A stretch of DNA of 64,000 nucleotides, taken from NCBI RefSeq assembly GCF_008365295.1, contig NZ_CP043505.1, positions 124,001 to 188,000 of the forward strand. The letters run 5' to 3'. Of this stretch, positions 52,809 to 60,670 are shown piece after piece (the stretch's first letter is position 1; each line of letters begins with the position of its first letter). Source of the DNA: Agromyces intestinalis (lineage in GTDB: Bacteria; Actinomycetota; Actinomycetes; Actinomycetales; Microbacteriaceae). The notes under the pieces are model-generated. The model worked only from the letters and a program-made list of their open reading frames with translations, searched no databases and was not told the origin of the DNA. Made by a program: the position numbers and the translations under genes.

Positions 52809-53816
52809 TCAGTACCCGAGCACGGGATCCACGACGCCCCGCAACGGTCCGCCAGACACGAACGCGGCGGTGTTCTCGGTGACGCGCCGAGCGAACAGCG
52901 GCGTGGTCATCTCGACGGTGTCCGCGACGTGCGGGGTGATCAGGCAGTTCGGCGCCGACCACAGCGGATGACCCGCCGGGAGCGGCTCGGGATCGGTCAC
53001 GTCGAGTCCCGCGCCGCCGAGATGCCCCGCGCGCAGGCTCGCGTCGAGCGCTGCTGCGTCGATGATCGCGCCGCGCGCGACGTTGACCACGACCGCGCCC
53101 TCGGGGAGGGTCGAGAGCGCGTCGGCGTCGATCATCCCGCGCGTCTGCTCGGTGAGCGCAGCCGCCACGAAGAGCACCTCGGCGTCGGCCAGCGCCTCGC
53201 CGAGCCGGTCGAATCCGACGGTCGCATGGGCGCCCGGCACGCGCGAGGCGCCGTCGCGCCGCACGACAGTCGTGCGCACGCCGAACGGCTCGAGCAGCCG
53301 CAGCAGCTCGACCGCGATGCCGCCCGCGCCGAGCACGGTCACGGATGCCCCGAACAGCGATCGCCCACGCTCGTCGGCCTGCCACGTCGTGGCGCGCGCA
53401 CGCATCGGGAACTCGCGCAGCACGGCCAGCGCCAGCGCGAGCGCGTGCTCGGCGACCGGCTGCGCATACGCGCCCTTCGCGCTCGTCCAGATACGGCGAC
53501 TGCCGTGCGATGCTTCCGCAGCGAGCACCTGGGCGAAGGCGTCGACGCCCGCCCACGGGAGCTGCACCCATTCGATACCGGGATGCCTCGCCAGCACCGC
53601 CTCGAGCGCACCGTCGCCGTCTGCTGCGACCCACACGATGCCCCGCGTCGCGTCGTCGAGCGCGCCGATACTGCCGCCCCCGAGTCGCACCGCCTCGACG
53701 ATCGACGGCTCGGCGTCGGGCAGCACGGCCACCGGCCCGGCTATCGGCGGCGGGGTCGCGGCGCGACGCGTCGCAGCCCCGTCGACGGCGTGGTGGCGGG
53801 GTCGAGCCGCGGTCAC
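52809..53816 (-). CDS. D-isomer-specific 2-hydroxyacid dehydrogenase
   Basis: A 335-residue NAD(P)-dependent dehydrogenase. The nucleotide-binding motif is VTVLGAGGIAVELLRLLEP. The catalytic residues are Arg in VVNVARGAIIDA, Glu in DVTDPEPLPAGHP and His in LITPHVADTVEM. The enzyme would interconvert a 2-keto acid and a D-2-hydroxy acid. The GTG start at 53816 overlaps the upstream ABC ATPase stop by 4 bp, so it is the last gene of the transport operon, suggesting a peptide- or amino-acid-derived keto acid as substrate. Confidence 0.9.
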   Translation of the reverse strand: MTAARPRHHAVDGAATRRAATPPPIAGPVAVLPDAEPSIVEAVRLGGGSIGALDDATRGIVWVAADGDGALEAVLARHPGIEWVQLPWAGVDAFAQVLAAEASHGSRRIWTSAKGAYAQPVAEHALALALAVLREFPMRARATTWQADERGRSLFGASVTVLGAGGIAVELLRLLEPFGVRTTVVRRDGASRVPGAHATVGFDRLGEALADAEVLFVAAALTEQTRGMIDADALSTLPEGAVVVNVARGAIIDAAALDASLRAGHLGGAGLDVTDPEPLPAGHPLWSAPNCLITPHVADTVEMTTPLFARRVTENTAAFVSGGPLRGVVDPVLGY

Positions 53817-54670
53817 CGAGCCGACCCGGAGTCGCGCTCGCCGATCGCGGCGCGCCCCTCGTCGAGCGCGGCACCGAGCGCGCGGACGTACGGGTGGATG
53901 GGATCGGCGAACACCTCGTCGATCCTGCCGAGCGCCACGAGCGAGCCGCGGTCGAGCACGGCGACCCGGTTCGTGATGCGTCGGAGCACGGCGAGGTCGT
54001 GGCTCACCACGATGGCCGAGAAGGCGCGTGCCTCGCGGAGCTCGCCGATGAGACCTGCCACCGCGTCGCGCACGGTCACATCGACGCCGGCGGTCGGTTC
54101 GTCGGCGATGAGCAGGGACGGCCCGAGCACGAGGCTTCGGGCCAGCGCCACCCGCTGGCGCTGCCCGCCGCTCAGCTCGTACGGGTAGCGGTCGAGCACG
54201 GTGAGCGGCAACCGCACCGCGTCGATGAGCGTCGCGACCCGGCTCGCGAGCGCGCGCCGCTCGTAGCGGCGATCGCGCTCGAGGATCGGCGCGCCCACGA
54301 GTTCGGCCACCGTGAACTCGGCCGGCAGCGTGGTCGCCGCGTCCTGCGCCAGGTATCCGACGTGGAACCGCAGCTCCGCAAGCCGGCGGCGCGTCATCGG
54401 CTGCAGCTTCGTGCCGAGCACGCGCACCTCGCCGCCGGTCAGCACGGGACGCACCTCGCCGCTGCGCGGCTCGAGGAACTGCCCCGACAGCACCTGGGCG
54501 AGCGTCGACTTGCCGCTTCCGGCGCTGCCGAGCACGCCCAGCACCTCGCCGGGCGCGAGGCGGAACTGGATGCCGCGCAGCGCCACGTGCGCAGGGCTCG
54601 CGCCGTGCGACGGGTACTCGACCGACAGGTCGCTCACCACGACGGGGTGGCCGTGCGCCGGCGCCGACAT
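53813..54670 (-). CDS. ABC transporter ATP-binding protein
   Basis: The predicted 285-residue ATPase has Walker A GVLGSAGSGKSTLAQVLSG, Q-loop GYLAQDAATTLP, signature YELSGGQRQRVALARSL and Walker B LLIADEPTAGVD. The Q-loop residue and the two-ATPase layout resemble peptide/nickel-type importers. The operon also encodes a double-domain ATPase (54670-56358), so three nucleotide-binding domains are present for one pair of permeases. This one may serve another pair, or be a duplicate. It overlaps the upstream gene by 1 bp (TGATG). Confidence 0.88.
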   Translation of the reverse strand: MSAPAHGHPVVVSDLSVEYPSHGASPAHVALRGIQFRLAPGEVLGVLGSAGSGKSTLAQVLSGQFLEPRSGEVRPVLTGGEVRVLGTKLQPMTRRRLAELRFHVGYLAQDAATTLPAEFTVAELVGAPILERDRRYERRALASRVATLIDAVRLPLTVLDRYPYELSGGQRQRVALARSLVLGPSLLIADEPTAGVDVTVRDAVAGLIGELREARAFSAIVVSHDLAVLRRITNRVAVLDRGSLVALGRIDEVFADPIHPYVRALGAALDEGRAAIGERDSGSAR

Positions 54671-56358
54671 CAGCGCTCCGCCTCCTTGAGCGCCCACAGG
54701 TGTTCCCGACGCTCGGCCTGCGCCACGGGATCGGGTACCGGCAGCGAGGCCAGCAGCCGCTGGGTGTACGGGTCCTTCGGCGCGCCGAGCACCTCCTCGC
54801 CCGTGCCCTCCTCGACGAGTCGACCGCGGTAGAGCACCGCGATGCGGTCGGCGAGCAGGTCGACGACGGCGAGGTCGTGGCTGATGAAGAGCGAGGCGAA
54901 CCCGAACTCGCGCTGCAGTTCGGCGAACAGTTCGAGCACGCGCGCCTGCACCGACACGTCGAGCGCCGAGGTGGGCTCGTCGGCGATGAGCAGTTCGGGC
55001 TCGAGCGCGAGCGCCCGCGCGAGGCTCGCACGCTGGCGCTGGCCGCCCGACAGCTCGTGCGGGAACCGGTCGCCGTACGAGCGCGGCAGCTGCACCGCCT
55101 CGAGCAGCTCGTCGACGCGCCGACGGGCGGATCGCGGATCGCGTGCGCGACCGTGGATGATGAGGGGCTCTGCCACGCAGTCGGCGATCGTCAGCAGCGG
55201 GTTGAAGCTCGTCGCCGGATCCTGGAAGACGAATCCGATGCGGCTTCGCACCGGGCGGAACTCGCGCTCGCGGATGCCGACCATCTCGTGGCCGAGCACC
55301 TGGAGCGAGCCGCCCGTCGCCTTCGTGAGCCCGGCGATCGCGCGGCCGATCGTGGTCTTGCCCGACCCCGACTCCCCCACCAGGCCGAGCACCTCGCCGG
55401 GGCGGATGAGGAAGTCGACGCCGCGCACCGCCTGGAACGGCGCCCGGCCGAACCGCCCCGGGTACTCGATCGTGAGCCCCTGCGCCGAGACGACCGGAGT
55501 CGACGTCGCCCACTCCTCGGTGCGCGCCGCGGCACGCGCGGCGGCCTTGACCGTGCCGTGGCCGACGTACGGCACGGCGGCCAGCAGTGCCTTGGTGTAC
55601 TCGTCCTGCGGTGACGCGAACAGCGTGCGCGCGTCGGCCTCTTCCACGACCCTGCCCTGGTACATGACCGCGACCCGGTCGGCGAGGTCGGCGACCACGC
55701 CCATGTTGTGGGTGATGAGCACGATCGCGCTGCCGAACTCGTCACGGCAGCGACGCAGCAGGTCGAGGATCTCGGCCTGCACGGTCACGTCGAGCGCCGT
55801 GGTGGGCTCGTCGGCGACGATGAGGCCGGGGTTCAGCACGAGCGCCATCGCGATCACGATGCGCTGCTTCTGCCCGCCCGAGAACTGGTGCGGGTAGTGG
55901 TCGACGCGCTCCTCGGGGTCGGGGATGCCGACCTTGCGGAGGATGTCGATCGCCCGCTCGCGCGCCTCGGCCTTCGAGAACTCGCCGTGCGCCCGCAAGC
56001 CCTCGGCGATCTGCCACCCCACCGTGAAAACGGGGTTCAGCGCGGTCGACGGCTCCTGGAACACCATCGCGACGTCGGTGCCGCGCACGGCGCGCAGCGC
56101 CGCGCCGTCGAGCGTGACGATATCGTGCCGGTGCGTGCCCTCGCGGTTCGAGAGGATGACCGCGCCGCTCGCGGTGGCGGTCTCGGGCAGCAGCCCGAGG
56201 ATCGTCTTCGCGGTCACGGTCTTGCCGCTGCCCGACTCGCCGACGATCGCGAGCACTTCGCCCGGCTCGACGCGGAGGCTCACGTCGTCGACCGCCTTCA
56301 CGGCGCCCTGGTCGGTCGCGAACGACACGCCGAGCCGTTCGATGCTGACGATGCTCAT
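54670..56358 (-). CDS. Fused double ABC ATPase of a peptide-type importer
   Basis: A 562-residue protein with two complete ATPase domains, equivalent to DppD and DppF joined. Domain 1: Walker A AIVGESGSGKTVTAK, signature HQFSGGQKQRIVIAMAL, Walker B LIVADEPTTALD. Domain 2 (from about 275): Walker A LVGESGSGKTTIGRAI, signature HELSGGQRQRASLARAL, Walker B LLIADEPTSALD. Both end in the DPYTQRLL/DEYTKALL block typical of the oligopeptide class. It is coupled to the upstream permease by a 4-bp overlap. Confidence 0.93.
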   Translation of the reverse strand: MSIVSIERLGVSFATDQGAVKAVDDVSLRVEPGEVLAIVGESGSGKTVTAKTILGLLPETATASGAVILSNREGTHRHDIVTLDGAALRAVRGTDVAMVFQEPSTALNPVFTVGWQIAEGLRAHGEFSKAEARERAIDILRKVGIPDPEERVDHYPHQFSGGQKQRIVIAMALVLNPGLIVADEPTTALDVTVQAEILDLLRRCRDEFGSAIVLITHNMGVVADLADRVAVMYQGRVVEEADARTLFASPQDEYTKALLAAVPYVGHGTVKAAARAAARTEEWATSTPVVSAQGLTIEYPGRFGRAPFQAVRGVDFLIRPGEVLGLVGESGSGKTTIGRAIAGLTKATGGSLQVLGHEMVGIREREFRPVRSRIGFVFQDPATSFNPLLTIADCVAEPLIIHGRARDPRSARRRVDELLEAVQLPRSYGDRFPHELSGGQRQRASLARALALEPELLIADEPTSALDVSVQARVLELFAELQREFGFASLFISHDLAVVDLLADRIAVLYRGRLVEEGTGEEVLGAPKDPYTQRLLASLPVPDPVAQAERREHLWALKEAER

Positions 56359-57428
56359 GGCCTGACCTCGATTCCGTGATCCTCGATCGTCTCTCCGCCT
56401 TCGAGCCCGTCGATGCCGCCGGGGCCCGCGGTGAGCGTACCGCCCGGGACGACCGACGTGGCGGCGACCTGTCCGGCGGCCTGCGCGACGCGCCGGCGAC
56501 CGCGCAGACGCGGGTCGGCGAGGTCGTTCAGGCTCTCGCCGACGAGCGTGATGCCGAGCACCGTGATCACGATCGCCATACCCGGGAAGACCGCGGTCCA
56601 CCAGATGCCGCTCGTGACATCCGACTGGGCCTTCGAGAGGTCGAAGCCCCACTCGGCCGCGGCCGTCGGCTCGATGCCGAAGCCGAGGAAGCCGAGCGCG
56701 GTGAGCGTGAGGATCGCCTCGGAGGAGTTCAGCGTGATGATGAGCGGCAGGGTGCGGGTCGTATTGCGGAACACGTGCCGGAAGATGATGCGTCCGTTGG
56801 ACGCCCCGAGCACCTTCGCCGACTCGACGAAGGCCTCGCCCTTGATCCGCACGACCTCGGCCCGCACGACCCGGAAGTACTGCGGCACGTAGATGACGGT
56901 GATCGACCCGGCTGCGGCGATCACGCCGCCCCAGAGGTTCGACTGCCCCTTCGAGACGACGATCGCCAGCACGATCGCCAGCAGCAGCGACGGGAACGCG
57001 TAGATCGCATCGCAGATGACGACGAGCAGCCGGTCGACCCAGCCCCCGAAGTACCCCGAGAACAGGCCGAGGAGCACGCCGACGACGATCGACAGCACGA
57101 GCGCGACGATCACCACGAGCAGCGCGGTCTGGGTGCCCCAGATCACCCGCGAGAGCACGTCGTAGCCACCGACGGTGGTGCCGAACCAGTGCTCGGCCGA
57201 CGGCGGCTGCTGGGTGCCGAACTTCTGCCCGTCGGCGGTGCGCTGGGCGAACCCGTACGGGGCGAGCACCGGCGCGAGCGCCGCGGTGACGAGCCAGACG
57301 CCGATCATGATCAGGCCGGCGACCAGCATGCCGCGCTGGAGCCCGACGCTCTGACGCAGCTGGTGCACGACCGGGATCCGGTCGACGAGGCGGCGCTTGG
57401 GCACCGCGACGGGAATGGTGGCGGTCAT
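56355..57428 (-). CDS. ABC permease, DppC/OppC type
   Basis: A 357-residue inner-membrane protein with an N-terminal DppC-type segment (WLVTAALAPVLAPYG) and the HWFGTTVGGYDVLSRVIWGT block. The permease core has five or six helices and the EAA loop VESAKVLGASNGRIIFRHVF. The C-terminal 45 residues (after the LADPRLRGRR stretch) are a Gly-rich hydrophilic extension absent from typical members. It would form the channel with the DppB-type permease. Confidence 0.92.
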   Translation of the reverse strand: MTATIPVAVPKRRLVDRIPVVHQLRQSVGLQRGMLVAGLIMIGVWLVTAALAPVLAPYGFAQRTADGQKFGTQQPPSAEHWFGTTVGGYDVLSRVIWGTQTALLVVIVALVLSIVVGVLLGLFSGYFGGWVDRLLVVICDAIYAFPSLLLAIVLAIVVSKGQSNLWGGVIAAAGSITVIYVPQYFRVVRAEVVRIKGEAFVESAKVLGASNGRIIFRHVFRNTTRTLPLIITLNSSEAILTLTALGFLGFGIEPTAAAEWGFDLSKAQSDVTSGIWWTAVFPGMAIVITVLGITLVGESLNDLADPRLRGRRRVAQAAGQVAATSVVPGGTLTAGPGGIDGLEGGETIEDHGIEVRP

Positions 57429-57429
57429 G

Positions 57430-58527
57430 TCAGTACCTCACCCTCGGGTCGATGAAGGCGGCGAGGATGTCGACGACGAAGTTCGTGAGCGCGACGATCA
57501 CGGCGAGCAGGGCGACGATGCCCTGCACGGCGATGAAGTCGCGGTTCTCGAGGAACTCCGCCATCTGGAACCCGAGACCGCGCCACTCGAATGTGGTCTC
57601 GGTGAGCACCGCGCCGCCGAGCAGCAGTGCGATCTGCAGCCCGATGACGGTGATGATCGGGATGAGCGCGGGCCGGTAGGCGTGCTTGCGCAGCAGGCGC
57701 GTCTCGCGCACGCCGCGCGAGCGCGCCGCATCGACGTAGTCGGTGGCGAGGGTGCCGATGACGTTGGTGCGCACGAGCCGCAGGAAGATGCCGGCGGTCA
57801 AGAGGCCCAGGGTGATCGCCGGCAGCACGGCGTGCGCCAGCACGTCGCCGATCGCGGCCGGGTCGCCGGTGAGCAGCGCATCGATGGTGTAGAACCCGGT
57901 TCGCGTTGGCAGCGTCTGCATCTGGATCTCGGTGCCGACGCTGGAGCGCCCGGCGACCGGCAGCCACTTCAGCCAGACGGCGAAGACGAGCTTCAGGATG
58001 AGGCCGGCGAAGAACACCGGCACCGCGTACCACCAGATCGCGAGCACCCGGTAGACGGCGTCTTCGGGGCGGTCGCGCTTGTACGCGGCACGAAGGCCGA
58101 GCGGGATGCCGACCGCGAACGCGACGATGAGTGCGTAGAACACCAGCTCGAACGTCGCCGGGCCGTAGGTGGTGAGCACCTCGATGACCGGTTGGTTCGT
58201 CGTGAATGTCGTGCCGAAGTCGAAGCGAACGACCTGCCCCAGGTACTCGAGGTACTGCACGAGGATCGGACGGTCGAATCCGGCCGCCTCCCTCAGGGCG
58301 GCGAGCTGGTCGGGGCTGAGTCGCCCGCCCTGCGCCGCCGTGATCGGGTCGCCCGTGAGCCGCATCAGGAAGAAGACGAGGGTGACGAGGATGAAGATGG
58401 TCGGGAAGATGAGCAGGAAGCGGATGAGCAGATAGCGGCCGAAGCCGCCACCACCCGATCTGCTTCGGGTCGGTCGGGCGCCACCGGGTGCGCCGCCGAC
58501 CGCCGTCGGGTTGTCGAGTGCAGTCAT
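57430..58527 (-). CDS. ABC permease, DppB/OppB type
   Basis: The 365-residue permease has a basic, Gly-rich 29-residue N-terminal extension, then RYLLIRFLLIFPTIFILVTL, the LRLTGDP-type block (MRLTGDPITAAQGGRLSPDQ) and the EAA loop YVDAARSRGVRETRLLRKHA. The family end FIDPRVRY is present. It starts behind a strong hairpin that separates it from the binding-protein gene, and its stop is 1 bp before the DppC-type start. It provides half of the peptide channel. Confidence 0.93.
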   Translation of the reverse strand: MTALDNPTAVGGAPGGARPTRSRSGGGGFGRYLLIRFLLIFPTIFILVTLVFFLMRLTGDPITAAQGGRLSPDQLAALREAAGFDRPILVQYLEYLGQVVRFDFGTTFTTNQPVIEVLTTYGPATFELVFYALIVAFAVGIPLGLRAAYKRDRPEDAVYRVLAIWWYAVPVFFAGLILKLVFAVWLKWLPVAGRSSVGTEIQMQTLPTRTGFYTIDALLTGDPAAIGDVLAHAVLPAITLGLLTAGIFLRLVRTNVIGTLATDYVDAARSRGVRETRLLRKHAYRPALIPIITVIGLQIALLLGGAVLTETTFEWRGLGFQMAEFLENRDFIAVQGIVALLAVIVALTNFVVDILAAFIDPRVRY

Positions 58528-58547
58528 TGGGTCCTCGGGAAACAGGA

Positions 58548-58583
58548 GACGGGGGCGACCCGCAGTCGCGGGTCGCCCCCGTC
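58548..58583 (-). terminator. Perfect hairpin between binding protein and permeases
   Basis: A 16-bp perfect stem (left arm gacgggggcgacccgc) with loop agtc. It lies in the gap after the substrate-binding protein gene. Partial termination here would give more binding protein than permease, a common arrangement in importer operons. Confidence 0.8.
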
Positions 58584-58612
58584 GGTCGATGGATCGACTC
58601 TAGTGCGCCGGC

Positions 58613-60247
58613 CTAGCCCTTCGAGAGCGCGGCGTAGCGGAACTTGAACGAGGCATCCAGCGTCTTCTCGGTGCCGCTGACGTCCTTGCCCACCACGGCG
58701 ACCTGAGCACCCTGCATGTAGGGGATGGTCGACAGGTCGGCCGCGACCTTGTCCTGGATGTCCTCGATGAGCGCGGTGCGCGCGTCGGGGTCGGCCGTGA
58801 CGGCCTGCTCCAGGATGAGGTCGTTGACCTCCTGGTTGTCGTAGTGGTTCGCCAGGAAGTTCTCGGTGAGGAAGAACGGCGTCAGGTAGTTGTCGGCGTC
58901 CGAGTAGTCGGGGAACCAACCCAGCTGATAGGCCGGGTAGAGGTCGGCGACGCGGTCCTTCGAGTACTGGACCCACTCGGTCGACTGCAGGTTGACCGTG
59001 AACAGGCCGCTCTCTTCGAGGTTGTCCTTGATGATCGCGTACTCATCACCCGACGACGGGCCGTACCGCTCGGCGACGTACTGGATCGAGATGTCCAGCG
59101 GCGTCGAGACGCCCGCCGCGGCGAGCCGCTCGGCCGCCTTGTCGGGGTCGGGCTGACCGTTGCCGTCGCCGTAGAGGCCCTTGAGGGACTCGGTGGCGCC
59201 GGTGAGGCCGGCCGGGATGTACGAGTACAGCGGCGTGAAGGTGCCCTTGTACACGTCCTCCGAGATCGCGTCGCGGTCGATCAGGTCGGCGATCGCCTGA
59301 CGGACGGCGAGCGCCTTGGCCGGGTCGGCCTCGGCGGTCGTCGCGCCGAACGGCATCGTGTTGAAGTTGAAGACCAGGTAGCGGATCTCGCCGCCGGGGC
59401 CGTCGACGACCTTCACGTTGTCGTTGCCGCGCAGGTCTTCGATGTCGGTCGCGCTCAGCGTGCGGTTCGCGACGTCGATGTTGCCTTCCTGGACGTCGAG
59501 CTTCAGGTTCGACGCGTCGGTGTAGTACTTGACGTTGACCGTCTCGGTCTCGGCGGGGCCGAGCAGACCGTTGTAGTCGGGGTTCGCCTTGTACGCGATG
59601 AGCTCGTTGAACGAGTAGCTCGTGATCGTGTACTGGCCGGCGAACGGCTTGCCCTCGATGATGTCGTCATCGCTCGTGACCGAGTCGGCCGAGAAGACCT
59701 CTTCGTCGACGATCGGGCCCACCGGGCTCGAGAGGATCTGCGGGAAGATCTGGTCGTTCGGCGAGATCAGGTTGAACACGACCGTGAGGTCGTCGGGCGC
59801 CTCGACGCTGTCGAGGTTGTACAGCAGCGACGAGGGACCGTTCGGGTCGGCGATCGCGAGCTGGCGGTCGAACGTGAACTTGACGTCGGAGGAGGTCAGG
59901 TCGTTGCCGTTCGCGAACTTCAGGCCCTCCTTCAGCGTCACCGTGTACTCGGTGTCGGAGGTGAACTCCGCCGACTCCGCGATGTCGGGCTCGACGTCGG
60001 GGCTGCCGTACGGGGTGTTCAGCAGGAACGGGTACACCTGGTTCATGACGGCGAACGAGCCGTTGTCGTACGAGCCGGCCGGGTCGAGCGCGGTGACCTG
60101 CTCGGTCGTGCCGATCGTCAGCGTGCTCGCGCCGCCGCCCTCGTTGCCGCCGCCGCCGCCGGCGCTGCAGCCGGCGAGAGCGAGAGCGGCGACCGAGAGC
60201 CCGGCGACCACGGCGATGCCGCGGCCGGTCTGGGATGCGGATGCCAT
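58613..60247 (-). CDS. Peptide-type ABC substrate-binding lipoprotein
   Basis: A 544-residue SBP_bac_5 protein. The signal peptide ends in the lipobox ALAGC with Cys27 as lipidation site, followed by a Gly-rich linker. SDVKFTFDRQLAIADPNGPS, and the segment LDVQEGNIDVANRTLSATDI, match the family, as does the C-terminal LGWFPDYSDADNYLTPFF. It would capture oligopeptides (or similar ligands) outside the membrane. It is the first gene of the operon; its promoter lies in the gap 60248-60670. Confidence 0.93.
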   Translation of the reverse strand: MASASQTGRGIAVVAGLSVAALALAGCSAGGGGGNEGGGASTLTIGTTEQVTALDPAGSYDNGSFAVMNQVYPFLLNTPYGSPDVEPDIAESAEFTSDTEYTVTLKEGLKFANGNDLTSSDVKFTFDRQLAIADPNGPSSLLYNLDSVEAPDDLTVVFNLISPNDQIFPQILSSPVGPIVDEEVFSADSVTSDDDIIEGKPFAGQYTITSYSFNELIAYKANPDYNGLLGPAETETVNVKYYTDASNLKLDVQEGNIDVANRTLSATDIEDLRGNDNVKVVDGPGGEIRYLVFNFNTMPFGATTAEADPAKALAVRQAIADLIDRDAISEDVYKGTFTPLYSYIPAGLTGATESLKGLYGDGNGQPDPDKAAERLAAAGVSTPLDISIQYVAERYGPSSGDEYAIIKDNLEESGLFTVNLQSTEWVQYSKDRVADLYPAYQLGWFPDYSDADNYLTPFFLTENFLANHYDNQEVNDLILEQAVTADPDARTALIEDIQDKVAADLSTIPYMQGAQVAVVGKDVSGTEKTLDASFKFRYAALSKG

Positions 60248-60670
60248 ATCCGTCTACCTCTTCCTGTGGATTCGACGCACGTGGCCGGGGCAGCCACGCC
60301 GTTGCTGGTTCAGGCCTAGCACAGGCCCCGGGGAACACCCTTCGGAGGGGGCGGTCGCGCCGGCAATGTTTATCGATCTGCAACGTTGCTCCGCGCGGTC
60401 GACCCGACTCCGTTCCACTAGAGGTAGCACGGACGATCGTTCGGACAGAAGACGTGTTACGGGAATGAAACCGTTGGAGATTTCGACGAATACCCTTCCT
60501 CGATTCCCACACATGGATTTCGCGGAATGTGATGCATTACCTCGCCGCCTCCTGCCAAGCTCCCGAACAATCCGGTCCTCTCGTGCACCACCGGGAGCGG
60601 ATCGCCGACTCCGGTCGGCGGACACGGGTCGCCGGCACCCGTCGGCGGCCCCGATGAAGAAGGAGCTGAA
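60248..60670. promoter_or_regulatory. Divergent promoter region (binding protein / M6 protease)
   Basis: The 423-bp gap shows no supported gene. AT-richer patches (aatgtttatcgatctgcaac near 60365; gttacgggaatgaaaccg near 60458) could hold promoters for the two divergent genes. The aagaaggagctgaa stretch at the right edge is the ribosome site of the protease gene. Confidence 0.5.
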
